Source: Mesodorylaimus sp. YZB2_4
Lineage: Eukaryota > Nematoda > Enoplea > Dorylaimida > Dorylaimidae
Direction of reading: 5' to 3'
DNA length: 64,000 nt
NCBI GenBank assembly: GCA_030248295.1
Contig: JASANH010001361.1
Coordinates: 97,046 to 161,045, forward strand
The first letter of the stretch is position 1. Each line of letters opens with the position of its first letter. The position numbers and the translations under genes are program-made. Below are positions 1 through 15,303 of this stretch, in pieces. The notes under the pieces were generated by a model that did no database searches, was not told where the DNA came from, and saw nothing but the letters and a program-made list of their open reading frames with translations.

Positions 1-2896
1 ATCTTCATATTGAGCCAGTTGTTCTTTGCATACGCTCGGACGCACTAAAGCCAAAGATGCCTCGAAATCGTGCAAAGCGATCGGAGGTAACTGAAAGAGA
101 AGCTAGAGCCAGTGTTGATCTCATGGGTAACGCAGTGACTCCGCAAGCACCAATTTGATTAGAAATACCAAGAAACAAACACAAAACTTTAGACTTGAGC
201 GGGAATCGAACCCACTCTTCTCGGATCCAAAAGTCGCAGGTTCGAGTCCCGCTCGATGCTAACATTTTTGTACCCACTTAATCACCATGTTGATGCACCT
301 TTGCTGCAAGATGGTGCCGCACGCGAGTCAGGGGTCCCCCTTCCTTACCAAACATCATACAACTTACATCATCCGTTGACACCGCCGCCAAATCCATCAC
401 TCTCCTAACTGGCCCAAGGGCCGCCTCTTGACACATTTTTTTCAAATCGTCGCAAGAAAATCCTATAGCAAAGAATTCTTTAGAGCCGCATCCATCAGAC
501 ACGCAGTGCAAACTTACCATCAGTCCTTTCCGCAATCGATCTCATATCCTCCTCTTCCAAAGAATGAGACTCCTGTTTCAATAAGCACTGCAACATTTCC
601 ATCCGTCCGCTCAGATCCGGCAATGGTATGTACAAGCGTTTGGTGAGGCGACGTCGAGCAGCATCGTCCAAATCCCCTGGTCGATTAGTAGCACCAACGA
701 CGAGAACACGTTCTTCCGCGAAAGTTTTAGCACCATCCTAAAAATCAAAAATTTATCAGCGGGGATCCATATGCACAAGGGGCGGAAAATGATTCCAGGG
801 TTTCCAGACGGAAGTTCAATTTTCTCCATGATTATTTTCACTGCCAACAACTACACCAATTTTAACCGTCTTACTGATTTCTAGTATGATCCACAGCAAC
901 ACAGAAAAGGCGGGTGATTAGAAAATTGAAGACTCATGCAGACTTCTACAATTTTCCATGATTTTGGCCCGAAAATTTCATTTCCCACATTTTCCAGGCA
1001 CTTTTCTACAGCCTTCTATGAATCAATTCCAGAAAAATCAAAACTTACCAATTCAGTGAAAAATTGCGTCTTCAATCGACGAGTCGAATCGTGTTCTCCA
1101 TCGACTCTATTCGACAAAAGTGCATCGATCTCATCGATAAATACTACGGCTGGCTGATGTGCACGTGCGCTTTCGAAGAGAGCGCGAACCAACTTCTCAT
1201 TTTCTCCAACCCATTTCGATGTTAACGAACTGGCACTGATGCAGTAGAATGTAGCTTTCGCTTGGCTAGCAATGCAACGTCCCAGGGTCGTCTTTCCCGT
1301 ACCTGGAGGACCAAACAGCAGCAATCCTCGCGGCAATGCACGAAGTCCAGTGAAGAGTTCCCTGAAACGAGTGTTCTGACTGACCAGCTGTGAAAACATT
1401 ACGCTTGCACGTCATGCGCAGACACGTACTACACCCCACAGATAATGGGATCAGCGAAATGTGGATAATAGATAGCAGGTGCCACTGTCGGGCGAGGTTG
1501 CAAATCCCCTCATCCAAACCAAACCACGCCAAGCCCACACATGTTGCATCTGCCCGTTCCTTTTCTAGATTAGAACATGGTCGGGCACAGATTTGGGCAT
1601 GTGGAGGCCATCAGCATCGTTTAGACTAAAGGAATCTTACAAATTATGACATTTTAGAGAGTCGTCTGCTGCTTTTGATTTTAAAGGCCCCTAAGCCTCT
1701 GTATGGCCTCACGAGTTCGACCCAATAGACTTCCCACAGATGTGGTCAGGGCGCCTAGGCGACTGGAGATATGAGAGACCCATCTCTACATAGTTCTAGG
1801 AGCTTGAGACATCAACCCGACGGGTTTCCGCCTCGCCTGGAGGAGCGTATCGAGCGGCCTACGAAGACAACTGATACGCTGTATGTGGCGGTCAGTAAAG
1901 GCAACTAGATGCACTACTTTCTCCACAGGCCAAACACCAACTACCCTGGGGTGACGACTCCCCAGCCAGGAACTCTGGATATACAGACAAGCCCAAACCA
2001 ACTTACGGTCTCATCATGGGCCAGACAACGATCTCCTGAATGATCTTCTTGACTCGTCCCAGTCCAGCTATGTCATCCCACTTGACACTGATGGCAGTCG
2101 TATCCATGATCTCCTTCTCCACCATACTCACCAGCCGTTCCGATTCATCTTCCTCGTCCCGACTTGTCCCGCCTGGTTTATGCCCTCTGCCACTTCCCTT
2201 CAGTTGCGTCGGACGTGTCTCGGCTGGCAGTTTCTTCGAACCCGGACCCGCACCATTCGCTTGGCGGACCACTGGCGATGAGAGTCCATTCCTCGGCTCC
2301 TCGTAGTCGTCGACGGCGGACAGGGACCGAGCGCCGTCCACCACTGACTTGTACCCGGCCATGACAGCGTTCGATCTCCTGCTGCCTCGTAGTTGCCCAT
2401 ACACTGCATTCAGACTGTAGGCCGAACTAGTTGCGTGGCGATAGACCGCCGCACGGTACTTCTTGCCGTTAGTCGGACCCTCCTTGGAACCAGCTTCGTT
2501 CTCACCCTCGCCATTGCCACCAAGAGCCTCGTTTAATACTCCATCACCGTTCGAATCATCCGCATGACGTTTCTTCGCTGGATACTTTCGACGTTCGTAA
2601 AAATTGGCAGCCGTATCGAAACCAACATGACGTGTCTCAGACGGATCCTCCTCGTCATCGTGATCACCATGCCACTGACTTTGACCAGTGCCACTGCTGA
2701 CACTGTTTTGACTATTCCGTCGATCCGAGTACTCACCATCGCTTTGCATTTGACTCGAGCCGCCTTCAGCACCCTGGCTTTGACCTCTTTCCATTCCTCC
2801 ATTTCGGGAACCTGGACTATGAAACGCAATTTCTCTTCCATTGTAGTCACTGGGATCGCCAGACTCGTTGGAATTTTCCGACTCGATAAAGCTCAT
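1..2896 (-). CDS. FIGNL1: Fidgetin-like 1 AAA ATPase (partial, 3' end off the window)
   Basis: Five coding exons read on the minus strand: 2896-2007, 1361-1049, 737-518, 462-368 and 90 to beyond base 1, all GT-AG with phases that join in frame. The N-terminal ~265 residues are low-complexity and hydrophilic. The AAA core starts at [12 protein letters not shown] and WPMMRP and continues with ELFTGLR, Walker [24 protein letters not shown], Walker [28 protein letters not shown] and a final LVRPSV segment. This order and wording is FIGNL1 rather than spastin or katanin. The family consists of meroclade AAA ATPases that dismantle RAD51 filaments and act in homologous recombination; some members sever microtubules. 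At least 536 residues are visible, close to the nematode FIGL-1 length. A dispersed repeat lies in intron 1. The ATG at 2896 opens an uninterrupted frame. Confidence 0.93.
194..256. repeat. Palindromic tRNA-B-box element, copy 1
   Basis: The left arm reads CTTGAGCGGGAATCGAACC and the right arm is nearly its reverse complement (GGTTCGAGTCCCGCTCGA), with about 25 bp between. Each arm carries a B-box-like GGTTCGANTCC, facing opposite ways. It lies in the last intron of FIGNL1. Related copies are at 3222-3314, 3974-4060 and, one arm only, 17605-17683. Confidence 0.6.
1802..1945 (-). repeat. Dispersed repeat family D, copy 1
   Basis: This shares long near-identical stretches with the plus-strand copies at 20650-20845 and 39106-39290, for example GGAGCGTATCGAGCGGCC and the segment around TTTGGCCTGTGGA. 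It sits in intron 1 of FIGNL1. No coding capacity is seen. Confidence 0.65.
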
Positions 2897-3046
2897 TTTC
2901 GCTTTCGCCGGAAAAAATAATTGTCATCACCCAGGACAAATTCTAATCACACAAGCACAGTATCATCGGAGACCGAGCTACCACGTCAAATATTCCCCCA
3001 ACTTAAGAAAACAACCTTTTACTTAAATCATCATTCCACAATTCCC
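2897..3046 (-). other. Short RUVBL2-FIGNL1 intergenic spacer
   Basis: Only 150 bp separate the RUVBL2 stop codon from the FIGNL1 start on the same strand. I see no AATAAA on the transcribed strand. The spacing would allow a polycistronic arrangement, but the sequence does not prove it. Confidence 0.5.
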
Positions 3047-7522
<4,476 letters not shown>

Positions 7523-7848
7523 AGCATCGCCAGCCTGAAAAAGAATTATGCATTTTTTACCACTCTAACTCTTTTTATATTCCAAAAACTTTACCATTTT
7601 TACGAAACCTGATGATTAGAAACGAAACGAAAAAACGTGGAAAATTTCAGAGGAATCAAAAGATCTGGACTTCCTCGAAAAATAGCGAGCTTGACCGATT
7701 GTAAAAAAGGCGCGAAATCCGTCGACTCGTAGGTTGGCGCTTTTTTGCAGACAACATTTAACGAGCTGCTCACCTCATTACAGTCTCAGCTCTCGCTCTT
7801 TCGGTCTGATTACTGTAAAGTGTTTTCTGGACTTTTCGTTTGACGAAA
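7523..7848. promoter_or_regulatory. Divergent promoter between RUVBL2 and MED19
   Basis: The two start codons face away from each other across 326 bp. GGCGCGAAA at 7709-7717 matches the E2F core (TTTCGCGCC on the other strand), and a GGCGCTTTTTTGC stretch follows at about 7736. The 3' splice site used upstream of the RUVBL2 ATG lies at about 7535-7543, so the RUVBL2 transcription start must lie further into this interval unless the leader is trans-spliced. Confidence 0.5.
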
Positions 7849-9198
7849 ATGGCGGATTTTGAGATGATGCAAACTTCTCAAAATTCGCCATTGATTAATC
7901 AACAGAGAATGATGAGCGAAGCTCCTGGCTCCGTACCGCCACCGCCAGCTTATCCTGGACATGGTGGTCCTCCGAATGCGAGTGGCGCTGGTTTGTTGAG
8001 AACGAAAATCTCCTTGGGCAGGAAACCGACTGTGATCATGCCTTTTCTACTAATGAAGCCAGAACTGCCAGGTAATTATCTTATTTCTTAATTACCGGCC
8101 TCGTGGCCTCGTGGGTGAGGCGCTTGCCTCTCACGCCAGGTGCGCAGTTACGAGCGAGCGTTCGACTCGCGGGCCGGTAAGTCATTTCGTGTAAAATGTG
8201 TGTCTTCACCATCGAGTGCGCATAAGCGTTTGGTCATCTGGTAAAAGATGAACATGAAATGTCTTGTACAGCAAATTTGATAGAGTGCAGGGATGAGTCT
8301 AGATCTTGCGTTGTTTGGGTTTTTGTCGGTGGTAGGCTTCGTTTCGGCTGAAAACGAAACCAAGTACAGTACTTAGAGCACAGGTGTTTTTTACCAGCTC
8401 CAAGCCCGATCAACGGCAGTATGAATCTCCTGACGTACTACGGTCTCGATCATGCTCTTAATAAGTTCTGCGCTCCAAATCGGAAACTAAAAGAAGAACT
8501 GAGCGCTTTCTTGCCTCACTTACCCGGCAATATCGACATGCCTGGGAATCAGGACAACAGGTCAGTCTCTTGTTCTATTGATTATTCGATTGCTCAAAAT
8601 TTCCGTTTTAGTTCTCTACGATCACTTATCGACAAGCCGCCCATTTGTGGAAAAGAAATTCTACCATTGTCGACAAGTGCGCTAGCAGGATTCAAATTAC
8701 AGCCTGGATCGGTAGAGAATTTTAGTATTCATCGAGTCATTTCCTCGAGTTAATTTGTTCTAGATTCCTGAAAACTATCGAGTATTCGCAGGCGCCCTCG
8801 GCCCACCTCGATCAGGTCATTCATCGACAGGTGCTCGTGGTGGCGACGAGAAGAGTGGCCATCATTCTCGTAAGAAGCACAAGAGAAAGCACGAACGGTC
8901 ATCTCGTGGAAGTGAAGATCGTCCGGCAGACGGTGGCGGCCGAGATGATAAGGCATTCGAGCATACTACGAGCTCAGCGGGTGGCGGAGTCGGTTTAGGA
9001 AGCGAAGCTGCAACTTCGAACCCAATGTCAATGCCTGGCGAGACGGAAGAGGGACGAAAGACCAAAACCGATGAAGGTGGTGGTGAAAAGAAGAAAAAGA
9101 AAAAGAAGGATAAGAAACGAAAGGTAAGATCCTGCGTGACTGGAATCTTCGAGCAGACACCTGGAATTGGTTCCCGACTATTACTGAAATGGAGTTAG
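7849..9198 (+). CDS. MED19: Mediator subunit 19
   Basis: Exons 7849-8071, 8398-8560, 8612-8711 and 8764-9198 join in phase. The conserved block reads NLLTYYGLDHALNKFC, LKEELSAFLPHLPGNID, the SSLRSLI-DKPPICGKE motif, and LAGFKLQPGSIPENYRVF, which is diagnostic for MED19 (Rox3), a head-module Mediator subunit acting in RNA polymerase II transcription in the nucleus. The C-terminus is rich in Lys, Arg, His, Gly and Ser and ends in a KKKKKKKDKKRK run, as in metazoan MED19. A GTAAGA at 9124 could be a donor for a further exon; without splicing there the frame ends at 9198 (306 residues). I start at the ATG of MADFEMMQ. A SINE lies in intron 1. Confidence 0.92.
8094..8240 (+). repeat. tRNA-derived SINE family A, copy 2
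   Basis: A-box-like TCGTGGGTGAGGCG, then CTCTCACGCCAGGTGCGCA, then a B-box-like GCGTTCGACTCGC. The tail TCACCATCGAGTGCGCATAA recurs in other copies. It is inserted in intron 1 of MED19. Confidence 0.65.
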
Positions 9199-9741
9199 AC
9201 GGGATGTGGGTGTTTATGCAGTCTCCTGCTTTGCCGGCATTGTCATTTCCCGCAATTTTTTCAAATTTGAATCTTCCCTAAAAGGCCTATTTATTTCCTT
9301 TTTGTTTTCGATAATTCACTCAACAGGCTCAGTCCTCGTGGGGATAGGAGTAAAAATTGCGCAAGGGGGCCATGCACACAGCATTAGATGTAAGTTCACT
9401 TTCAGAGGTCAAGAAGTCCCGATCATGGCTCAGCTAATGTCAACAATCCGCCATCGGCATCTACGTATTCTACGTCGGATTTGGTGGATTTCTGATCGAG
9501 TAGTGCGCATGAATTCTGTATCTTGTCAGTGCACAGTAAAATGTGTGTAATCTCCATGGTCTGCCTTTTTGCTGAACTCCATCTACTTTGAATTGGTTCA
9601 CTTCCTCTACGTATTTGTAATTGGTTTTGTGCGAGAGGAATTTTTATTTTAACGATGTTTCAGAATTGCAAAGTTGCTCACGAAATAGCCATGGTATTTC
9701 GACAGGCGTTCGCGTCTTTGGGACGACTTTTTGTGCAAAGA

Positions 9742-10828
9742 ATGGCCTTGGTGCCGATTGGAACAGCGGCAGGATCTTATTGCATGCAAGATGGTAAGTG
9801 CAGCCCTCCGATGGGAGGATGGGACAGAAATTCCGACTGCAGCTAGGCAAGTCTTGTGACTGTACTTGCGACTGAAACTAGCGTTCCTTTGGGATCGGGA
9901 TTTTTAGGGTGCTTTTTCCACTTTTCATTCTCTCTAGTTGACCTAAAACCCACCCTGAGGAGCCAAAAACTGTTTCTTTAGAGATCTTTGAGATGCTTTC
10001 TAAATCAGGCATGCAAGAAACCGGAGAAGTAGTCATTAGTTGGCAAACAGACTCGTTTTTCTTATTTTCTGCAGCTTCCCCTTCTCCACAACATTCAATC
10101 CTGACTATTTTATGTTGGGAGGGGAAATCCCGACTCGGATCGGATTGGGATACCGAACGAACGCTAGCTGAAACATTAACCCGAGGGGTTAATGTCTCGC
10201 AGCCAAGGGACAATAATCCTCTCGCACACCAGGGTGAAATCAAGCTCTCAGCATGACCCTGGGTGGGTTGTCACTCTTTCACGATCATCAGGGTCGGCCA
10301 CGTCACTGATGGAAGCTTCGGGGGGGGGGGGGGGGTCTGTCTCCCAATTGCTAGCTGGTACCCGACTAGTGGCCTGGTGCATCAGTACTAATGTCGCTTT
10401 TAGGAAAGGATAAAATTATTTTCGCCACGGCTGAAGACCATAGCATACCACCCAGAAAAGAAATCGTAGAACTGCTAGCAGTGACTGAAGAAGACGAGGA
10501 ACCAGGTATGTGAGCTAAGCTTGATCTGGAAACAGTGTTTGTAGTCCAGGTTTCCTTTTCAGGTTTCATTCTCCCCAGCGGCGATATCAACTGGCAGTGC
10601 CCGTGCATGGGTGGCATGGTCAGCGGTCCGTGCGGCTACCAATTTCGGCAGGCATTCACGTGTTTCCACTACAGCAAAGCCAAACCGAAAGGATCCGATT
10701 GTGTTGAGTTGTTTCGAGAAATGAGTTTCTGCATGGCCGCCTATCCTAAGCTTTATCCCTACGGCGATAAGGACGAGGGCAACGAGGACGACGATGAGGA
10801 GAAGGTGGACATCCCCTTCCTGAAGTGA
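9742..10828 (+). CDS. CHCHD4: CHCHD4 / MIA40 intermembrane-space oxidoreductase
   Basis: Exons 9742-9793, 10404-10505 and 10563-10828 are in phase and give 139 residues. The [12 protein letters not shown] segment is followed by [18 protein letters not shown], whose CPC is the redox-active motif. Then come twin CX9C motifs, [11 protein letters not shown] and [11 protein letters not shown], with the family words FHYS, KGSDC and YPKLYP, and an acidic tail. MIA40 oxidises and folds small cysteine-rich proteins entering the mitochondrial intermembrane space, with ALR/Erv1 as partner. It is soluble, like the animal form, with no long membrane anchor seen. Other in-frame ATGs at 9655 and 9691 could extend the N-terminus; I prefer 9742, which gives the usual metazoan length. 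Confidence 0.93.
9888..10168 (+). repeat. Dispersed repeat family E, copy 2
   Basis: Same family and orientation as 6893-7255, ending in the shared word GAACGAACGCTAG. It lies in intron 1 of CHCHD4. The following bases (to about 10240) resemble family C. Confidence 0.6.
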
Positions 10829-10860
10829 TGACACTCTTGAAGATTCTAGTTATATTTTCC

Positions 10861-11220
10861 TTACCTGTTCACTGTTTCGAATTTGGAATTCGGTGGGTCG
10901 ATGATTGAATCAGGTTTTATGCGCTGTAGGGTGCCCGAACGTGAGTTGATAGAGAAGATGATCTGCCGACATCGACGATTCAGCAGGCCAGGGCCGACTA
11001 TACCGTTTTTACAGTATCCGTACTTGAGACTGCAGACCCGAAAATCCATCTCAGCAGTATTTTGACAGTCGAATTTAAAAGATGCGCAGAACTTGGAGTC
11101 CAGTAAGTCAAGGGATTCCACGCATTCCTGGTAGGGATGGACCTGAAGATGAGCAGCACAGCGAGCTGCTTCGACTGAACTGGATTTTGAACCGAACGGG
11201 CACTTTACACTGCGGAAAGA
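10861..11220 (-). CDS. Candidate exon of a cysteine-rich protein, unknown family
   Basis: An open frame on the minus strand follows a strong 3' splice-like tract (CTTTGTCTTTCCGCAG just upstream). From there the peptide runs VKCPFGSKSS to KFETVNR and holds nine cysteines (KCPFG, ARCAA, QECVE, KFCAS, FDCQN, RVCSL, YCKNG, RRCRQ among them). Such spacing is typical of small extracellular disulfide-bonded domains, but I do not recognise the family. No upstream exon with a signal peptide was identified. It converges on CHCHD4, leaving 32 bp between the two stop codons. It could be a chance open frame. Confidence 0.35.
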   Translation of the reverse strand, partial: SFRSVKCPFGSKSSSVEAARCAAHLQVHPYQECVESLDLLDSKFCASFKFDCQNTAEMDFRVCSLKYGYCKNGIVGPGLLNRRCRQIIFSINSRSGTLQRIKPDSIIDPPNSKFETVNR

Positions 11221-11962
11221 CAAAGCCATGATAATAGAGCTCAGCATAAGTTGAGGCCATTCGGCATGGTGATTAGCCGGTGGTGGCACTGTCTGCATCG
11301 ATCCCTGCACTGCACTGTTGTGGGATAGTACTGATGAATCAAGTGCAAGTTTCATCGCTATTCCAGTTGGGTCTATGCTCAACAGAATCTGATGCAGAGT
11401 TCAATGATTTTGAAATTCCAGAACCCTGTATGCGAGAGACTTTACTGCGTCGAATACAGCTTCTCGTAATGTAAGGGTCCTGCCTGTGCTCATCGATTTC
11501 CCACCATTCGCGTGTGTGTAATTACCGAGTAAGAAACATCAGAAAATACGAGCTTTGGGCATGGGATAGTTCAGGGAACAAGATGGAAAACAGATGGATT
11601 GTGCTTAATTCTACCCTACATGGACTCCACCTTATCCCACCTATGGAATCCACCTGGATCCTGTCTGTAATGGATTTGTAATCCAGATGGAATCCACGTG
11701 GAACTGAAGGGTTTGGGGAATCTGGGTGACCACACGGCTGTACTAAACTGCACTGAAAAGTAACCCATTTTACTAGCCCGCTTCCTGCATAGATCGCCTA
11801 CCAAGCTGGCCTTCCAGCTGCTGTCATAAGGCTAAACAATGTATGCGCCAAAGCAGAGCTAGCAGTACTGTCGCTGAAGCCTAAATACAATCGGAAACAG
11901 TGACTCATTCCGAAAAATATCAGTTTCAGGGTCGACCGAACCGGCTTTTGTAGCCTAACCAG

Positions 11963-13347
11963 AGGCCGTATTCCAGAAGCGTTTTCCAGCGAGATTTTGC
12001 AGTGAGGTGACTGGATTCTAGTGAGATGGCTGCGTTTGCTATTACAGAAACAATTACAGTCACATAGTTCCAGTCACTGAGCCCGATAACACAGTCACTG
12101 CGCAAAAAATAGCTAAAAAGCTATTCCATAAAACTTTGTCGCTTGGAAAGTCCAGTGAACTATCGAAGGTGGCTGGGAAAAATCTTCAGGTGCTCTCGAT
12201 CGCCTGAAACTGTTTTCCAGCGAGCTTTTACCCTATATAAAAAGTAGAGTTTTGCTGTGAGGTCCCAATGGCAGAGCAAAGAGATTTGCCGGCGGTCAAT
12301 GCGAGGGTTGATTTTTTCAGGTTTTCAATGTAAGTAAGGAGGTGCGGAAATTTTAGGACCACAGATAAACAATTCAGACAATTTCAAAAGTGTGTAATTC
12401 CCCAAATGATTGAGCACATGTTATCGATGTAGCAAGTGCGTCTTTAGCACCAGTTCGGATCTGACTGTGGAATAAAAGAAAGACTGATCGTTTTACATCC
12501 GCATACTGTACTGTAATGTTTGTTTCGCATGATTTTCTGCCTGGCCACAGTGGTATTCAGCTTGGTTTTGACATCGATCGGGCGATCCAAGTAGTAGGTG
12601 GTCAACAGTCCAGGCAATAGACAGATCCTCTGCACTTCAAAAAGAGGCAGAGCTTCCACCTTCGATGACAATTTACACGTGATAAGCACAGGTTCAATCT
12701 CCCACCCAGCTCCACAAGCATAAAATCGTGTAGATTCCCTTATACCTCACAGGAGAAGTTCCGAGGGGCTGGCTACACTCCTGTGCATATACTCTTGAGA
12801 TGGAACAGTCGTACTTTTGTTTGGCACTTGGAGCTCTCCTAGAAGCGTCATCAAAAAGGAGAGGAAGTCATGTAAGAAGGTGCAAAAATTCAGAAAAATG
12901 AATGTACGCCTAAGAAGTGCAGGAGTAGGAAGGAATAAACGTGAGGGGGGGGGGGGGGGAAGATCGAAGAAATCATGACCTGCAATTTATTTTCTCTACT
13001 TTTACCTGACATTCACACTCATCTCTCTACAGCCGCTTCGAACACCCCTGAAATCACTATTGCGGGGATGCACTCAGCGTGGGTATCTATGTAGAAACCG
13101 TAGGTGACAGCAAATGCACGCGGAAGTCGCTGGAATATGCGAGCCTTGTCACCAGAAAATCACAACGACCCTATTTTGTTTCTGGAATAGGCGCAAAAAG
13201 TTAGGCCTTTCTACAGTCGCCTTAATTGACTTTCACAGCGAGCTCAGTGGAATAAGTCACAGTCACCACATTGGAAAGTTACAGTCACCTCGCTGGAATT
13301 TTCCTTTCACGTCACTATTTTCCAGAGAGCTTTCTGGAATACGGCCT
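11963..13347. mobile_element. Non-autonomous Harbinger-like element (1385 bp)
   Basis: The terminal inverted repeats begin AGGCCGTATTCCAGAA on both ends. Direct CAG trinucleotides flank the element at 11960-11962 and 13348-13350, a 3 bp target-site duplication as PIF/Harbinger makes. Subterminal GAGGTGACTG / CAGTCACCTC words are inverted copies too. No transposase reading frame is present inside. A G15 run lies at 12945-12959. Confidence 0.8.
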
Positions 13348-13783
13348 CAGGACCAGCAGACAAGTTTGTAGCAATTCAACAGCGGGCTCGATTGCAGAGA
13401 AGATCAAGAGACATTCCTACTTCCTAGTTCATGAATGTCCTTTCACCAGGCTATGTAACTAATAAGTTTTCTATTCTTGCACCGTCAGCCAGTGCGAAAT
13501 AATACGGCGCGCGGGTTGGCCCTGGTTCGGCGGCGTTAGGTGCTTCGGTTGAAGCCGGTATGTTGGAACCACCAGGTCGTTTTTAAAACTTGAGGCCGTA
13601 TTCATGAACGCTCGCTGTAATTACGGTGAGGTGACCAGAGAGTTTAGTGTGAGGTGACTAGAAATACAGTGAACTTAAATGCAAAAAACCCAGTGAGCTC
13701 ACCATAGTTTCTCGTGAGGTGACTCGAGCAAGGCCTAAAATTTTACTCCCATTCATGAAAGTCACCGCAATAAAATAAGGTCA

Positions 13784-14515
13784 CTAGAATTTAAGGTGAC
13801 TGCAACGAGCTTCAACAGCGCGCAAACCGTGGTCTAATGCCCTCAAACTCATAAGATTTATTTTGGAAAATCCTTTCTTATTTTGGAAAATGGGTAATTT
13901 CACTGATGAGGAAGAGTCGTGTGTTGATCCAGGCCACTTTGCCACGATATTCGTGAATTTTAGTCGATAATCGCACACAACTTGAACATTGATCGAGTAA
14001 AAATTCTTCCTGTTCAAATATTGCTCAGGATGTTCGAATGGTGGCAAAACTGCAATATGCGTACCGTCAATACATCCAAGCACTCCAGGAAATTTCGCAA
14101 TATTGTAGAACTGGCGTACGCATTCTTGTGCATGGTCCCCTTCAGGAATTTTGACATAATCATTCAATCGTCGACATAACGCTGTTGACACCGAAGTGAG
14201 GACACGAGAAACGCTTGGTTGAGACAGTCCCAAGCTATCACCGTCCAACAACTGATATGGCCCGCCACTGCCATAAAAACGGAGAGCCGCTAAAACTTGA
14301 TGTTGAACACTTAAGGAATGTCGACGATGTGTGTTTCTTCTCAAATCGGCTCGCAAAAGCGTGCACAGATCATTTACACCATCTTTAGTGAAGCGGTATC
14401 GTTGTAAAAAGTCCTTGTCGTCATATTCGTTGAATGCATCGAAGCGAGGTCGAAATATACTTGGGCGTCGTTGCTCAATTAGCCCCAAATCTCCGTCGAG
14501 GTCCAGAAAATCCAT
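13784..14515 (-). CDS. HARBI1-type DDE transposase, shortened
   Basis: A 243-residue frame with the PIF/Harbinger nuclease layout: FRPRFDAFNEYDD near the N-terminus, a helical region FTKDGVNDLCTLL, LAALRFYGSGG, then GLSQPSVSRVL. Catalytic motif one is GCIDGTHIAV and motif two is WPGSTHDSSS. Full-length relatives have about 350 residues and carry a GDSGY segment and a VERxFGxLKxRF motif with the third acidic residue. Here the GDSGY part is missing and the frame ends AVEARCSHLKF, which weakly resembles VExxFGxLK. It may therefore be an internally deleted copy that kept reading frame, or simply truncated. Probably inactive or dependent on another copy. Confidence 0.85.
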   Translation of the reverse strand: MDFLDLDGDLGLIEQRRPSIFRPRFDAFNEYDDKDFLQRYRFTKDGVNDLCTLLRADLRRNTHRRHSLSVQHQVLAALRFYGSGGPYQLLDGDSLGLSQPSVSRVLTSVSTALCRRLNDYVKIPEGDHAQECVRQFYNIAKFPGVLGCIDGTHIAVLPPFEHPEQYLNRKNFYSINVQVVCDYRLKFTNIVAKWPGSTHDSSSSVKLPIFQNKKGFSKINLMSLRALDHGLRAVEARCSHLKF

Positions 14516-14578
14516 TTTCGCTTGTTCGCAGCTTATTTAATCACAACTTAAAAGAAACAGTTCGACGATAAAATTTTT

Positions 14579-14598
14579 GAGGTGGTCTAGACCACCTC
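14579..14598. promoter_or_regulatory. Perfect 20 bp palindrome upstream of the transposase
   Basis: GAGGTGGTCTAGACCACCTC lies 64 bp upstream of the transposase start codon, inside the transposon. A symmetrical protein-binding site is possible. Confidence 0.4.
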
Positions 14599-15303
14599 AG
14601 GATTTTTTCTTGTCACCTTATAGAGTTGGCTTTATTTTCTTACGACTGAAGTTTCATGAATGCCGTTTTTAAGTCAAGCTTGATTTTTCTGAGCAGTGAC
14701 ATCAACTTGGTCACCTTAAAAGTTTCATGAATGACAAGGTTTTGTCACCTCACTGTAAGATGGTCACCTCATCAGAAAGCTCACGAGGAAACGCTTCATG
14801 AATACGGCCTTTGATTGCAATATCATTAATTGCAGTCGATCTCGCCAATTTGAATTCTGGATGGAATCATGGCGAAAAAGAAAGGCGATATTATTCTACA
14901 ATTTTTGAGGCACAATTCCCGAGAATATTGATGATTTGTGTGACGCATATTACTGACTTCTCGCCACTTCACACTGTCCTCGCTGGCTGGGTTGACACTT
15001 TACACTGCCCGCTGCCTATGTAAACGCGCTCCCTCTCGGGTTCGGTAATTACGGTCGACTGCTCGTCCACGAATGATGGGCCTTGGCTGCACAAATGTGG
15101 GTCTTGTTGCCCAAGCCTGCTGGCCTGTATCGGAATTCCCTGGCTACGATGTGACCACCTCTCCGTGGCGCAGCTGGAAACTGGTCTCCCGATCAAGTCA
15201 ACGTCACACGAGAGAACTAGCGACGGGCGACTGGAGAAGCGGTCAAGACGAGGTGTTACAACTCACTCTTTTCCAGGCTGACTTGTAATGATTGCCTTTT
15301 CAG

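Larger units (their letters stand above)
13593..14810 (-). mobile_element. Harbinger-like DNA transposon (1218 bp)
   Basis: The ends are inverted repeats starting AGGCCGTATTCATGAA, flanked by direct TTG at 13590-13592 and 14811-14813. Multiple GAGGTGAC/GTCACCTC words lie inside both ends, likely transposase-binding repeats. It contains one transposase frame on the minus strand and no second (Myb-like) frame. Confidence 0.85.

Noticed and set aside
10535..10834. Minus-strand frame opposite CHCHD4 exon 3
   Set aside because: Shadow of a clearly coding exon on the plus strand.
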